Below are positions 24,094-34,280 of a stretch of DNA of 64,000 nucleotides, piece after piece. Within the stretch, counting starts at the first letter, position 1, and each line of letters starts with the position of its first letter. The DNA comes from Poritiphilus sp965212595 (GTDB lineage Bacteria; Bacteroidota; Bacteroidia; Flavobacteriales; Flavobacteriaceae). Where the stretch lies: assembly GCA_965212595.1 (NCBI GenBank), contig CBDBVE010000024.1, positions 62,001 through 126,000 of the forward strand. Direction: 5' to 3'. The notes under the pieces were generated by a model. It was not told the origin of the DNA and did no database searches. It worked only from the letters and a program-made list of their open reading frames with translations. Both the position numbers and the translations under genes were made by a program.

Positions 24094-26649
24094 ATGAGGG
24101 TATTTCTACTGCTATGTGTGCTTCTTATTGCAAGTTCTTGCAGCACTTTGGGACTTGGTTCCAAAAGGGTTAAGAATAGCGCGGTACTTCAATCACAATC
24201 ACAGCCATACGACCGTCTTATTGGAAAGGAAACGGTTTCTCAAGAAGGGCTTTTTGACGTTCACCAAACGGCCGGGAAATATTACTTTGAAATTCCGGAT
24301 AGCATTCTCAACAGAGAGATTCTTGTGGTAACCCGATTTATAAAAACCCCTGCCGGGGCTGGTAATTACGGGGGCGAAGAAATTGGGGATAAGACTATTA
24401 TTTTCGAAAAAGGGCCTCAAAACAATATTTTTTTACGCATTGCCACTCTTGTCAGCGTTGCCAATGAAGAAGATGCAATTTCGGAAGCCGTAAACAATTC
24501 TAATGTTACTCCAATATTAGAGGCCTTTGAAATAAAGGCGAGAAATGAGGAAGCCGGGGCCTCTTTAATAGAGGTTACTGATTTTATAAATAGCGACAAC
24601 CCGCTATTGGCTCTTAGCGGACCACAAAAAAATGCCTACAGACTTTCCGGTCTGGAGAAGGACAAATCTTTTATTAAGGGTATCAATACATTTCCAATAA
24701 ACACGGAGATCCGAACCGTAAAAACGTACAAGGCCAAGCCGGTTTCGGGCAAAGACAAAAGAAATTTACAGGCCGCTATTTTGTCTGGTTTTGTTACCAT
24801 AGAATTGAACAATTCCTTTATCCTGCTACCCAAAGAGCCCATGAAAAAAAGGTTCTATGACCCAAGAGTAGGCTATTTTGCAAGTTCTTATTTAAAGTAT
24901 GAGGATGAGCAACAGCAGGTGAATCAAAACACCTATATCCATAGGTGGCGATTAGAACCCAAAGAGGAAGACAGGGAAAAATGGAAGAAGGGAGCCTTGG
25001 TGACCCCTAAAAAGCCCATTGTTTTTTACCTGGATCCGGCCACGCCCAAAAAGTGGAGGCCTTACCTCATCCAGGGAATAAATGACTGGCAGGTAGCTTT
25101 TGAGCAGGCTGGGTTTAAGAATGCTATTGAGGGTAAGGAATGGCCCGAAAATGACAAAAACATGAGCCTGGAGGATGCACGCTTTTCAGTGCTTCGCTAT
25201 TTTGCCTCTCCCGCCAAAAATGCTTATGGCCCAAACATAACAGATCCGAGGAGTGGAGAAATCCTTGAAAGCCATATAGGCTGGTATCATAACCTGATGA
25301 CCTTACTACACAGTTGGTATATGATACAGGCTGGGGCTGTCGATGAACGGGCCCGTAAAATGAGATTCGATCCAGAATTAATGGGAGAATTAATCCGCTT
25401 TGTCTGTGCTCATGAGGTAGGTCATACGCTGGGTTTAAGACATAATATGGCGGCCAGTTATGCCACACCGGTAGAAAAATTAAGAGATTCTGAATGGCTG
25501 GAAAAATACGGCCATACCAGCTCTATAATGGACTATGCCCGCTTTAATTACGTTGCCCAACCTCAAGACAGTATCGCTCCCGAATATTTGATGCCCAGAA
25601 TTGGTGATTACGACAAATGGGCAATTCAGTGGGGTTACTCAAAAATTGGCGAGCCCCAACAGGCCGAAGAGGAAAAAGAACTCCTCAACAAGATGGTGGT
25701 AGATAGCATTGCCAGCAACCCGCGTCTTTGGTTTGGAGGAGAGGGTCGCGATTTTGACCCCAGATCACAGCGTGAAGATCTGGGTGACAACGCCGTTTTA
25801 GCCAGCAACTACGGAATTATGAACCTGCAGCGCATTGTGCCTTATCTGACACAATGGACCCAAGAAAAGCAAAGTGATGATTACTCTAACCTGGATCAAA
25901 TCTATAAGGATCTCATAAAACAATATGACAATTATCTCTTTCATGTGGTGAAAAATATTGGTGGGATCTACGTAACTCCTAAAACGATGGGTGAAGCCGG
26001 CGAGGTTTTCCTGCCAGTACCTAAAAACGTTCAAAAAGAGGCACTGATTTTCCTGGATAATCACATATTTCATGAACCAGATTGGCTGCTAACCAATGAG
26101 GTTCTCAATAAAATTCAGTCGCCCCGATCCAAGGAAGCGGTAACCAAAACCATGGAAAGCGTTATGCTTAACCTTTTGGGAGGAAGCAGGCTAAGTAGGA
26201 TGACATTTATTTCTGAGCGTTATAAGGATATTGATACGTACCGGCCAGACGAATATTTAGACGATCTTCACTTTCTTATTTGGGGGAAGCTCAATGTTTT
26301 TTATCAAGCCAATACCTATAGAAGGAAGTTACAAAAGGCCTATGTAGAAAATTTAATCGCACTTTATAAACCCAACAAAGCCAAAGGTGCTATAAGCGGT
26401 ATACTGGCAAAATTATCGGAGGAATATACCGTTAATACTGATGTCAGATCTCTCGCCCTGGATCAATTAGTACAATTACAAGGAGAGATCAAAGGCACCA
26501 TTCCGGTAATTACGCATCGTACGACAAAAGCTCACCTCAGGTACCTTGAGAAAGAAATTGAAGCAGTAATTGGGAAAGATTGGGACAGAGACAATTTTAT
26601 TCCACCTTACAATCCTGATATCTCCATAAAGTCTAACGGTAAGGAGTAA
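24094..26649 (+). CDS. Zinc-dependent metalloprotease lipoprotein (DUF5117/DUF4953 type)
   Basis: 851 residues. Lipobox IASSC (Cys16) predicts an envelope lipoprotein. The metzincin zinc motif HEVGHTLGLRH is at 440-450, with both spacing and third His intact, followed by SSIMDYARFNY (the Met-turn region). N-terminal beta-rich domains (about 35-250) match the DUF5118/DUF5117 modules that precede this catalytic domain in Bacteroidota. A dedicated substrate is not known; a role in surface protein turnover is likely. The gene ends 14 bases from the convergent tsaC. Confidence 0.9.
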   Translation: MRVFLLLCVLLIASSCSTLGLGSKRVKNSAVLQSQSQPYDRLIGKETVSQEGLFDVHQTAGKYYFEIPDSILNREILVVTRFIKTPAGAGNYGGEEIGDKTIIFEKGPQNNIFLRIATLVSVANEEDAISEAVNNSNVTPILEAFEIKARNEEAGASLIEVTDFINSDNPLLALSGPQKNAYRLSGLEKDKSFIKGINTFPINTEIRTVKTYKAKPVSGKDKRNLQAAILSGFVTIELNNSFILLPKEPMKKRFYDPRVGYFASSYLKYEDEQQQVNQNTYIHRWRLEPKEEDREKWKKGALVTPKKPIVFYLDPATPKKWRPYLIQGINDWQVAFEQAGFKNAIEGKEWPENDKNMSLEDARFSVLRYFASPAKNAYGPNITDPRSGEILESHIGWYHNLMTLLHSWYMIQAGAVDERARKMRFDPELMGELIRFVCAHEVGHTLGLRHNMAASYATPVEKLRDSEWLEKYGHTSSIMDYARFNYVAQPQDSIAPEYLMPRIGDYDKWAIQWGYSKIGEPQQAEEEKELLNKMVVDSIASNPRLWFGGEGRDFDPRSQREDLGDNAVLASNYGIMNLQRIVPYLTQWTQEKQSDDYSNLDQIYKDLIKQYDNYLFHVVKNIGGIYVTPKTMGEAGEVFLPVPKNVQKEALIFLDNHIFHEPDWLLTNEVLNKIQSPRSKEAVTKTMESVMLNLLGGSRLSRMTFISERYKDIDTYRPDEYLDDLHFLIWGKLNVFYQANTYRRKLQKAYVENLIALYKPNKAKGAISGILAKLSEEYTVNTDVRSLALDQLVQLQGEIKGTIPVITHRTTKAHLRYLEKEIEAVIGKDWDRDNFIPPYNPDISIKSNGKE

Positions 26650-26663
26650 ACTGTCTCTAAAAT

Positions 26664-27284
26664 TCAGAAGATATCTAAATCTCCTTTTCCTTCTCTTAAG
26701 ACTACGGGCTCATCTCCTGAAAGGTCTATTACAGTAGATGCAAGATTGCCTCCATAACCGCTGTCAATAACGACATCTACCAGGTGCTTCCATTTTTCAA
26801 GAATCAATTCGGGGTCTGTGGTATATTCAATTACATCGTCTTCATCCCGTATAGAAGTTGAGACAATCGGGTTCCCTAACTCCCTAACCAGAGCCTGAGC
26901 AACTTGATTTTTTGGAATTCTGATTCCTACCGTCTTTTTTTTCTTAAAGTCCTTAGGAAGATTATTACTTCCCGGAAGAATAAAGGTATACGGTCCTGGT
27001 AAAGCCCGCTTCAATATTTTAAAAGTAGCCGTGTCTATTTGCCTGACATAATCTGACAAGTTGCTGAGATCTGCGCAAATAAAGGACCAATTGGCTTTAT
27101 CCAGTTTAACCCCTTTAATACGCGAAATACGTTCAAGGGCTCTAGATTTGGTAATGTCGCAACCAAGGCCATAAACCGTATCTGTAGGATACACTACAAG
27201 CCCGCCTGCCCTGAGCACCTCCACTACCCTGCTAATTTCTCTTGGATTGGGGTTCTGCTCATATATTTTGATCAATTCTGCCAT
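26664..27284 (-). CDS. tsaC: L-threonylcarbamoyladenylate synthase (TsaC/Sua5 family)
   Basis: 206 residues, YrdC fold. It makes threonylcarbamoyl-AMP for the t6A37 modification of ANN-decoding tRNAs. The motifs YPTDTVYGLGCDI and RALPGPYTFILP are diagnostic, and KKKTVGIRIP and IVSTSIR complete the active site. The short form lacks the extra Sua5 domain. It starts 23 bases after the GH16 gene and may be transcribed with it. Confidence 0.93.
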   Translation of the reverse strand: MAELIKIYEQNPNPREISRVVEVLRAGGLVVYPTDTVYGLGCDITKSRALERISRIKGVKLDKANWSFICADLSNLSDYVRQIDTATFKILKRALPGPYTFILPGSNNLPKDFKKKKTVGIRIPKNQVAQALVRELGNPIVSTSIRDEDDVIEYTTDPELILEKWKHLVDVVIDSGYGGNLASTVIDLSGDEPVVLREGKGDLDIF

Positions 27285-27307
27285 GTCACCTTTTTTTGGT
27301 TACCTTC

Positions 27308-28192
27308 CTAATCAACCTGATAAACCCTAACGTAGTCTATCTCCATGACAGCTGGGAAAATGGTATCATCCACTCCATTTAAACCACCCCAATTTCCTCC
27401 AACGGCGATGTTCATAAGAAAGTAAAACGGCTTTGAGAAAGGCCAGTTGTCGTTGGTGGGATTGGCTGGGCGAGCGAAGTTTAATTTTATATTGTCAATA
27501 TCGTCTATATAGAACCTTAAGTACTCTTCGGTCCACAAAATTCCGTAATTGTGAAACTCTTCTTCAATGGTTTCCAGATTTACCGGGCCCGAACTTACCT
27601 GTGTTCCGTCCGCGTGATTGTTCGCGTTGCTATGAATCGTAAAATGAACTTTTCCAGGGTCGAAACTTACATACTCCATAATGTCAATCTCGCCGCAGGC
27701 CGGCCATCCGATGGTTTGTATATCATGACCAAGCATCCATAGCGCCGGCCACAACCCATTTCCTTTGTGCTCAGGGATCTTAGCCCTTATCTCCATTCTT
27801 CCATAGGTAAATTCTTCAGTACTATTGAGCCTTGTAGACGTATAATCGCCAACCTGTTGCCCATTACCTGTCTTTCTTGCAATTATTTTTAACGTACCGT
27901 CACTCACCTCAACATTATCATTCGCCACATAGTTTTGCCATTCATTGTTTCCCCATCCATGAGCCCCCGTTTCAAAGCGCCAATTTTCCACAGACAAACT
28001 GGTTCCGTCAAATTCATCGCTCCAAACCAATTTTGCGTTATCCCAGTAATCTGGAGCATTCACACCGCTGTCTGGCGGGTCTTCTGACTGGTCTTCTACG
28101 GGTTTTTCAACAATGATAGGTGAGGATTGGGAGCAGCCTACAAACCAAACCATGAATACTAATACAAAAATCCTTGAAGTCAGTGCTTTCAT
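27308..28192 (-). CDS. GH16 endo-beta-1,3-glucanase (laminarinase-like) lipoprotein
   Basis: 294 residues. The lipobox ends at Cys20 (WFVGC), giving an outer-membrane lipoprotein, after which a Pro/Glu/Asp-rich linker runs to about residue 48. The GH16 jelly roll follows with the catalytic motif GEIDIMEY: nucleophile Glu168, assisting Asp170 and acid/base Glu173. The extra Met in EIDIME is the arrangement seen in laminarinases rather than agarases or carrageenases. This fits a marine bacterium feeding on laminarin. There is no SusC/SusD pair here, so it is not in an obvious polysaccharide-utilisation locus. Confidence 0.92.
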   Translation of the reverse strand: MKALTSRIFVLVFMVWFVGCSQSSPIIVEKPVEDQSEDPPDSGVNAPDYWDNAKLVWSDEFDGTSLSVENWRFETGAHGWGNNEWQNYVANDNVEVSDGTLKIIARKTGNGQQVGDYTSTRLNSTEEFTYGRMEIRAKIPEHKGNGLWPALWMLGHDIQTIGWPACGEIDIMEYVSFDPGKVHFTIHSNANNHADGTQVSSGPVNLETIEEEFHNYGILWTEEYLRFYIDDIDNIKLNFARPANPTNDNWPFSKPFYFLMNIAVGGNWGGLNGVDDTIFPAVMEIDYVRVYQVD

Positions 28193-28263
28193 TCTATACC
28201 GGCTTAGATTTTAAATGTACAAATTTGAAGCTTAGGATTTATTTTGGAGTGGCATAAGAACTA

Positions 28264-30585
28264 CTAGGAAATCACCTCCAGCCTTGCAAACCTTAGTAAT
28301 AGTTTTTTGACCTCTCCTTTTTCGAAAAGAATTTCAGCCTTCTTATCATTTCCTGCACCTTCAATCTTAAGAACTTTTCCCTTCCCAAAGCGGGTGTGAT
28401 TTACGAAAACTCCTTCAGCCAGTTCAGGGTCAATGACATTGGTCTTAGCACTGGGTGTACCCAATTGTGGCTTAAGCTTTCGCAGCCTTTTAAGTTGTTG
28501 TTCATTGGGTTTTCGTACCGAAGGCGGGTTACCGTTCTTGGGTTTGGCCTGCCGGAGTTTGCTTTTGTCTACATCTCCGAAAATATCAGCATCTATTAGA
28601 GGTTTGTAGCGATACGTGTCGACTGGTGTTAAATTCTCAATAAACTGCTCGTCAATTTCTTCTATAAACCGGCTGGGCTCTGCATCTATTAATTTACCCC
28701 ATCTATAACGGTTCTGCGCATAGGTAAGATAGGCTTGCTGCTCTGCTCTTGTTAAGGCTACGTAAAATAGCCTTCGTTCCTCCTCTAATTCACTTCTGGT
28801 ATTCATACTCATTGCAGAAGGAAATAGGTCTTCCTCCATTCCAACGATATATACATATGGAAACTCAAGGCCTTTCGCTAAATGAATAGTCATTAATGCC
28901 ACCCGATCGTCATCTCCGGTATCTTTATCCAGATCAGTGGCAAGGGCAACGTCTTCAAGGAACTCCGTAAGATCACCCTTCGCATCTGCCAGCTCTTTCT
29001 GACCCTCAACAAAATCTTTAATTCCGTTGAGCAATTCTTCTATGTTCTCCATCCGGCCAATGCCTTCGGGAGTTCCATCTTTTTTGAATTCTAATAAGAT
29101 TCCTGTTTTTTTCGCTACATGTTCGGCAAGCGCAAAGGCATCTTCATGTTCATTCATGATCTGAAAGCTTTTGATCATGGTCACAAAATCTGATAGCTTT
29201 TGCCTGGTTCCCGAATTTATTTTTAAGTCTATCCGCTCTAAATTCTCCATCACTTCAAAAATAGAGCGATCATAATGGTTGGCTGCTACTACCAATTTAT
29301 CGACGGTAGTCTGACCTATACCGCGTGTTGGAAAATTAATAACCCGTTTTAAGGCTTCTTCGTCTTTTGGGTTGATCACTAAACGCAGATAAGATAGCAC
29401 ATCCTTAATCTCTTTGCGCTGATAGAAAGAAAGGCCTCCATAAATTCTGTACGCAATATCTTTTTTTCGTAACGCATCTTCAATAGCCCGCGATTGCGAA
29501 TTAGTTCTGTATAACACGGCGAATTCCCCGTTGGCCAGTTGGCGTTGCATTTTATTCTCAAAAATTGAACTCGCAACAAACCTACCTTCTTCCGCATCAG
29601 TAATGCTCCGATGAAGCTTAATTTTAGCGCCCTCATCATTAGCTGTCCAAACTACTTTTTCGAGCTGGTTTTTATTGTTAGCGATTATGGCGTTAGCTGC
29701 ATTTACAATGTTCTTGGTTGAGCGGTAATTCTGCTCTAAACGATATACCGCCACATCGTCATAATCTCTTTGGAAATTTAGAATATTGCTGATGTTGGCA
29801 CCTCTGAATGAATAGATACTTTGTGCATCATCTCCGACGACGCAGATATTCTGATACCTGTCTGAAAGCGCCTTTACAATAAGGTATTGTGAATGATTCG
29901 TGTCCTGGTACTCATCAACCAAAATATATCGAAAACGATCCTGATATTTGAGCAGCACCTCCGGAAATCTGGTAAGCAATTCGTTAGTACGCAAGAGCAG
30001 ATCATCAAAATCCATAGCCCCAGCCTTAAAACAACGGTCTACATATTCCTGATAGATATCTCCCATTCTAGGCCGTTTCGCCATAGCGTCTGCTTCCATC
30101 AATTCTGGATTCTGCATATAGGCTTTGACGGTAATCAGGCTATTTTTATAAGAAGAAATCTTGCTTTGAATTTGTTTGTACTTGTAGATGTCTTTATCAA
30201 GCCCCATCTCCTTTATAATCGAGGCAATTAAGCGCTGCGAATCCTGAGTGTCATAAATGGTAAAATTACTTGGGTAGCCCAATTTATCGCCATCATATCT
30301 CAACAAACGCGCAAAAACGGAATGAAAAGTCCCCATCCAGAGATTTTTCGCTTCAGACTGGCCAACGATACCCGCGATGCGTTTCTTCATCTCGCGAGCC
30401 GCTTTATTAGTAAAGGTAAGTGCCAGAATATTAAAAGCGTCCACGCCTTGTCGCATGAGATGAGCGATGCGATAAGTAAGCACCCTGGTCTTCCCAGAGC
30501 CAGCACCGGCAATTACCATCAGCGGACCATCCTTGTGAAGTACCGGTGCCCTTTGGGCCTCATTAAGCTCATCTAAAAACTGCAT
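28264..30585 (-). CDS. uvrD: UvrD/PcrA-type superfamily 1 DNA helicase
   Basis: 773 residues, complete. It is an ATP-dependent 3'-5' helicase for excision and mismatch repair. Walker A is AGAGSGKTRVLTYRI, motif II DEYQDTNHSQY, motif III GDDAQSIYSFRGA, motif IV RLEQNYRST, and motif V/VI ALMTIHLAKGLEFPYV and LFYVALTRA. The C-terminal tail (about 700-773) has the PcrA-like VFVNHTRFGKGKVLKIEG element used to bind RNA polymerase. PcrA is an equally good name. It diverges from the DsrE-like gene. Confidence 0.95.
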   Translation of the reverse strand: MQFLDELNEAQRAPVLHKDGPLMVIAGAGSGKTRVLTYRIAHLMRQGVDAFNILALTFTNKAAREMKKRIAGIVGQSEAKNLWMGTFHSVFARLLRYDGDKLGYPSNFTIYDTQDSQRLIASIIKEMGLDKDIYKYKQIQSKISSYKNSLITVKAYMQNPELMEADAMAKRPRMGDIYQEYVDRCFKAGAMDFDDLLLRTNELLTRFPEVLLKYQDRFRYILVDEYQDTNHSQYLIVKALSDRYQNICVVGDDAQSIYSFRGANISNILNFQRDYDDVAVYRLEQNYRSTKNIVNAANAIIANNKNQLEKVVWTANDEGAKIKLHRSITDAEEGRFVASSIFENKMQRQLANGEFAVLYRTNSQSRAIEDALRKKDIAYRIYGGLSFYQRKEIKDVLSYLRLVINPKDEEALKRVINFPTRGIGQTTVDKLVVAANHYDRSIFEVMENLERIDLKINSGTRQKLSDFVTMIKSFQIMNEHEDAFALAEHVAKKTGILLEFKKDGTPEGIGRMENIEELLNGIKDFVEGQKELADAKGDLTEFLEDVALATDLDKDTGDDDRVALMTIHLAKGLEFPYVYIVGMEEDLFPSAMSMNTRSELEEERRLFYVALTRAEQQAYLTYAQNRYRWGKLIDAEPSRFIEEIDEQFIENLTPVDTYRYKPLIDADIFGDVDKSKLRQAKPKNGNPPSVRKPNEQQLKRLRKLKPQLGTPSAKTNVIDPELAEGVFVNHTRFGKGKVLKIEGAGNDKKAEILFEKGEVKKLLLRFARLEVIS

Positions 30586-30716
30586 TAAGTGCGCTGTTTA
30601 AAAATGTGAATTTAGCCATAATTAAACGCATCCTAAAGGCATCGATTTAATAATTATGAACAATGCTATCGCTTTTTTGGGCAATTTGAATATATTTAGA
30701 TGCACTAATTCAACTT

Positions 30717-31262
30717 ATGTGTAGACAGAAAATTTTACTTGCTATTGCCATTGCAACAATGGTGATTAATTTAGGGTATTCTCAAAGCAAAAAAGCGGGT
30801 CCGGTTATTAAAGAATACGGAAAAGTCTGGAAGGTAGAAAATACTGACTATCAAACGGATAATTCTAAGGAATTCAAAGTGGTATTCGACATCATGGATA
30901 GCCCGGAATCCCATGAGAAAATAAATTCTTCTATAGAAACTGCTGCGCGCTTTTTAAACATGCATGCGCAAAGTGGGATCCCTGTTGAAAAAATGAAGGT
31001 GGTCTTGGTAGTACATAATAAAGCATCCAAAGACCTTATGAGCGACAAGAGTTATCACAAGCGATACGGATTTAAGAATCCGAATGCGGGTCTGATTCAG
31101 GCGCTTCTAGATTCAGGAGTTGAAATAATTTTCTGTGGCCAGTCATCAATATCAAGGGAAATTCCGCATACATCTACCCTAGCCGGAGTTAAATTGGCCC
31201 TATCGGCAATGACCGCCCTGGTACAACTGCAGGATGACGGATATCAAATTATTAAATTTTAA
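30717..31262 (+). CDS. Exported DsrE-like protein
   Basis: 181 residues, signal peptide ending near GYSQ. The rest resembles the DsrE/DsrF sulfur-relay fold: VFDIMDSPESHEKINSSIETAARFL, KMKVVLVVHNKAS and GVEIIFCGQSS, where one Cys is in the position used by the family. Periplasmic DsrE-like proteins are of unknown function. It lies 9 bases before the M20 amidohydrolase gene and is probably co-transcribed with it. Confidence 0.85.
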   Translation: MCRQKILLAIAIATMVINLGYSQSKKAGPVIKEYGKVWKVENTDYQTDNSKEFKVVFDIMDSPESHEKINSSIETAARFLNMHAQSGIPVEKMKVVLVVHNKASKDLMSDKSYHKRYGFKNPNAGLIQALLDSGVEIIFCGQSSISREIPHTSTLAGVKLALSAMTALVQLQDDGYQIIKF

Positions 31263-31271
31263 ATTAAACAT

Positions 31272-32552
31272 ATGAACAAAATTGTTTTTACGCTAACGCT
31301 GCTCTGTGGAAGTCATGCACTTGCTCAAGGTCCAAATTTAGACAGTGATTACAACGCGATAGAGGGAAAAGTTATCGAATGGCGAAGAGATATACACCAG
31401 AACCCTGAACTTTCTAACAGAGAATTCAAAACCGCTGAAAAAATTGCCAAACACCTTAGGGCCCTTGGAATAGAAGTGCAAACCGGGGTAGCTCATACTG
31501 GGGTTGTAGGTGTATTAAAGGGAGATCACCCCGGTAAAGTGGTAGCATTAAGGGCAGATATAGACGCCCTGCCAGTAACCGAAAGAAACGACCTTCCCTT
31601 CAAATCGACCGTTACCTCTGAATTTTTAGGAAAAAAAGTTGGGGTTATGCATGCCTGTGGGCACGATACGCATACCGCAATTTTAATGGGAGTCGCCGAA
31701 GTTTTGTCTAAAAACAAGGATAAAATAAACGGAACGGTAAAATTTATTTTCCAGCCCGCCGAGGAAGGTGCGCCTCCGGGCGAAGAAGGCGGTGCCTTGA
31801 TGATGGTAAAAGAGGGGGTTTTGAAAAGTCCGGATGTTGATGCCATTTTTGGGTTGCATATCAATTCACAAACACCAGTGGGTGTTATCAGATATAAATC
31901 TGGTGGAACCATGGCCTCAGCGCAACGTTTTGTCATCAATGTAAAGGGCAAACAGAGTCACGGATCTCAACCCTGGTCTGGCGTTGATCCTATTCTCATT
32001 AGCGCTAAGATTATCGATGGGCTTCAAACCATTATTAGCAGGGAAGCCAATCTCACCAATGAAGCGGCAGTAATTACCGTCGGTAAAATTACCAGTGGGG
32101 TCAGGTTCAATATTATCCCGGAAAGCGCTGAGATGATTGGGACCATCAGGACGCTGGACTATGATATGCAAAAACAGATCAACCGAAGAATGGAAGAAAT
32201 GGTACCAACGATTGCAAAAGCCTACGGCGGAGACGCTACAATAGTGATCACCACTTCTACCGATATCACTTACAACGATCCGGCCTTGGTCGAAAACATG
32301 TTACCATCTCTTAGAAGAGTTGCTGGTGATGCCAATGTACAAACTCAAAAGGCCATAACCGGCGCCGAGGACTTTTCGTATTTTCAACGTGAAGTTCCTG
32401 GATTCTTTTTCTTTTTAGGTGGTATGACGCCAGGGAATACCGAATCATTTCCACATCATACTCCAGATTTTAAAATTGACGATACAGGATTAATTCTTGG
32501 AGTGAAAGCCTTGACCGAATTAAGCCTGGATTACTTAAATAGTGGACAATAG
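31272..32552 (+). CDS. Exported M20D amidohydrolase (N-acyl-amino-acid amidohydrolase type)
   Basis: 426 residues with a signal peptide ending HALAQ. The metal ligands are in HACGHDTHTAILMG, FQPAEEGAP and GAEDFSYFQ, all intact. The dimerisation domain lies in the middle (about 195-310). Family members remove acyl groups from N-acyl or hippurate-like amino acids; the exact substrate is not deducible. The export signal indicates action in the periplasm. Confidence 0.92.
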   Translation: MNKIVFTLTLLCGSHALAQGPNLDSDYNAIEGKVIEWRRDIHQNPELSNREFKTAEKIAKHLRALGIEVQTGVAHTGVVGVLKGDHPGKVVALRADIDALPVTERNDLPFKSTVTSEFLGKKVGVMHACGHDTHTAILMGVAEVLSKNKDKINGTVKFIFQPAEEGAPPGEEGGALMMVKEGVLKSPDVDAIFGLHINSQTPVGVIRYKSGGTMASAQRFVINVKGKQSHGSQPWSGVDPILISAKIIDGLQTIISREANLTNEAAVITVGKITSGVRFNIIPESAEMIGTIRTLDYDMQKQINRRMEEMVPTIAKAYGGDATIVITTSTDITYNDPALVENMLPSLRRVAGDANVQTQKAITGAEDFSYFQREVPGFFFFLGGMTPGNTESFPHHTPDFKIDDTGLILGVKALTELSLDYLNSGQ

Positions 32553-32654
32553 TTAGTGGTTGGGGCTAAATTATTTTTGATTAAACCTTGAATTAAGACC
32601 TGTTCTGATGATCAAACCCAAGCCTGTTATTAAGCAAGGAAAAAAATAAAAGAA

Positions 32655-34232
32655 GTGGATACTTTGCTCAAGTTTCTTTCAACGATCCCCTGGTGGGCCT
32701 GGATCTTGATAGGTTTGGGTTTGTTGGCATTTCGCGACATTTTTTTGCAACGCTCTCATACTATCACTCATAATTTCCCCATTGTAGGCCATTTGAGGTA
32801 TTGGTTGGAAAGCATCGGCCCCGAAATGCGTCAATATTTTGTGGCTAACAACAGAGAGGAACTTCCTTTTAACAGAATAGAACGCGGGTGGATATATGCC
32901 TCGGCAAAAAAAGAGAATAATTATGAAGGTTTTGGGACCGATAGGGACATTTATGCCCATCAGCATATCTTTATAAAGAACCAAATGATGTCCTATAAAG
33001 TTACTGAAGGTCATCCAAACGCGCTTAACACAAGCTTTCTGCCCTGTGCCAAGGTTATGGGCGAATTCAATAGAAGAAAAAAGCCTTACAGGCCTGCCTC
33101 GGTAATTAATGTTTCAGCCATGAGTTTCGGTTCGCTTTCCGCAGCTGCTGTTGAGGCCATGAACAAAGGTGTCGCCATGAGCGGTGCTTACCACAATACC
33201 GGAGAAGGCGGATTGTCACCCTATCACAAGCAAGGAGGCGATGTTATTTTTCACTTCGGAACAGGATACTTTGGAGTCCGGTCAGAGGACGGCCATTTCT
33301 CCATGGAGAAGATGAAGAAACTCGTTGCCGGGAACCCCTGTATAAAGGCTATTGAAATTAAACTCTCACAAGGCGCAAAACCAGGAAAAGGTGGTGTGCT
33401 TCCGGGGGCCAAAATAAGCAGGGAGATTGCTGAGATCAGAGGAGTCGAAGTGGGCAAAGATGTCTTGTCTCCACCCACTCATTCTGCCTTTAGCAGTATT
33501 CCCGAACTGCTTGAATTCATAGAGCAAATAGCTCATGAAACTGGTCTTCCGGTAGGTATTAAGGCCGCCGTAGGAAAGTTAGACTTATGGGAAGAATTGG
33601 CTCAGTTGATGCTAGATACCGGGACCGGACCCGATTTTATTACCATTGATGGCGGTGAAGGCGGTACCGGGGCCGCTCCTCCTAGTTTTGCAGATCATGT
33701 TTCCCTACCCTGGGTATACGCTTTTTCATCCCTCTATAGATTGTTTGAGGCGAAAGCACTCACCGAACGTATTGTTTTTGTGGCTAGCGGAAAGTTGGGC
33801 TTTCCTGCCAAGGCAGCCATGGCCTTTGCTATGGGTGTTGACTGTATCAATGTAGCCCGAGAAGCCATGATGAGCATAGGCTGCATTCAGGCCCAGATTT
33901 GTCATACCAACAGATGCCCATCTGGCATTGCTACACAAAGCAAATGGCTGCAGCGCGGCATCCATGTACCCAAAAAGTCTGAAAGGCTAGCACAGTATTT
34001 CAAAACATTTCGCAAAGAATTGATAGAAATCACCCATGCGGCAGGGTATGAACACCCCTGCCAATTTACAATGGATGATGTACAGGTTAATATTGACGAT
34101 GATTATCTTCACAGCGATTTAAGATCCACTTATAAATATGAAAAAAACGAGGTGCCTTTCAATGGAATGCGAGCGCTCCAGGCATGTACCTACCTTGGAG
34201 GTAAAAGAGTATCTTTGGCAGATGAAAAATAA
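32655..34232 (+). CDS. Membrane-anchored FMN-binding glutamate-synthase-like protein
   Basis: 525 residues, starting at GTG 32655. One or two N-terminal membrane helices (WWAWILIGLGLLAF) precede a domain matching the FMN/synthase part of GltB: NVSAMSFGSLSAAAVEAM, ITIDGGEGGTGAAP and VDCINVAREAMMSIGC. The three cysteines in GCIQAQICHTNRCP match the 3Fe-4S site of glutamate synthase. The amidotransferase domain and the small subunit are absent, so it is not a classic glutamate synthase. The real substrate is unknown. Confidence 0.88.
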   Translation: MDTLLKFLSTIPWWAWILIGLGLLAFRDIFLQRSHTITHNFPIVGHLRYWLESIGPEMRQYFVANNREELPFNRIERGWIYASAKKENNYEGFGTDRDIYAHQHIFIKNQMMSYKVTEGHPNALNTSFLPCAKVMGEFNRRKKPYRPASVINVSAMSFGSLSAAAVEAMNKGVAMSGAYHNTGEGGLSPYHKQGGDVIFHFGTGYFGVRSEDGHFSMEKMKKLVAGNPCIKAIEIKLSQGAKPGKGGVLPGAKISREIAEIRGVEVGKDVLSPPTHSAFSSIPELLEFIEQIAHETGLPVGIKAAVGKLDLWEELAQLMLDTGTGPDFITIDGGEGGTGAAPPSFADHVSLPWVYAFSSLYRLFEAKALTERIVFVASGKLGFPAKAAMAFAMGVDCINVAREAMMSIGCIQAQICHTNRCPSGIATQSKWLQRGIHVPKKSERLAQYFKTFRKELIEITHAAGYEHPCQFTMDDVQVNIDDDYLHSDLRSTYKYEKNEVPFNGMRALQACTYLGGKRVSLADEK

Positions 34233-34280
34233 TTTTGATGCGTTAGATATTCCTTATTAAGAATAAATTAGAGTGACCCT

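Noticed and set aside
31526..31951. Minus-strand ORF of 141 codons inside the M20 gene
   Set aside because: Shadow of the amidohydrolase; no domain and no independent promoter.
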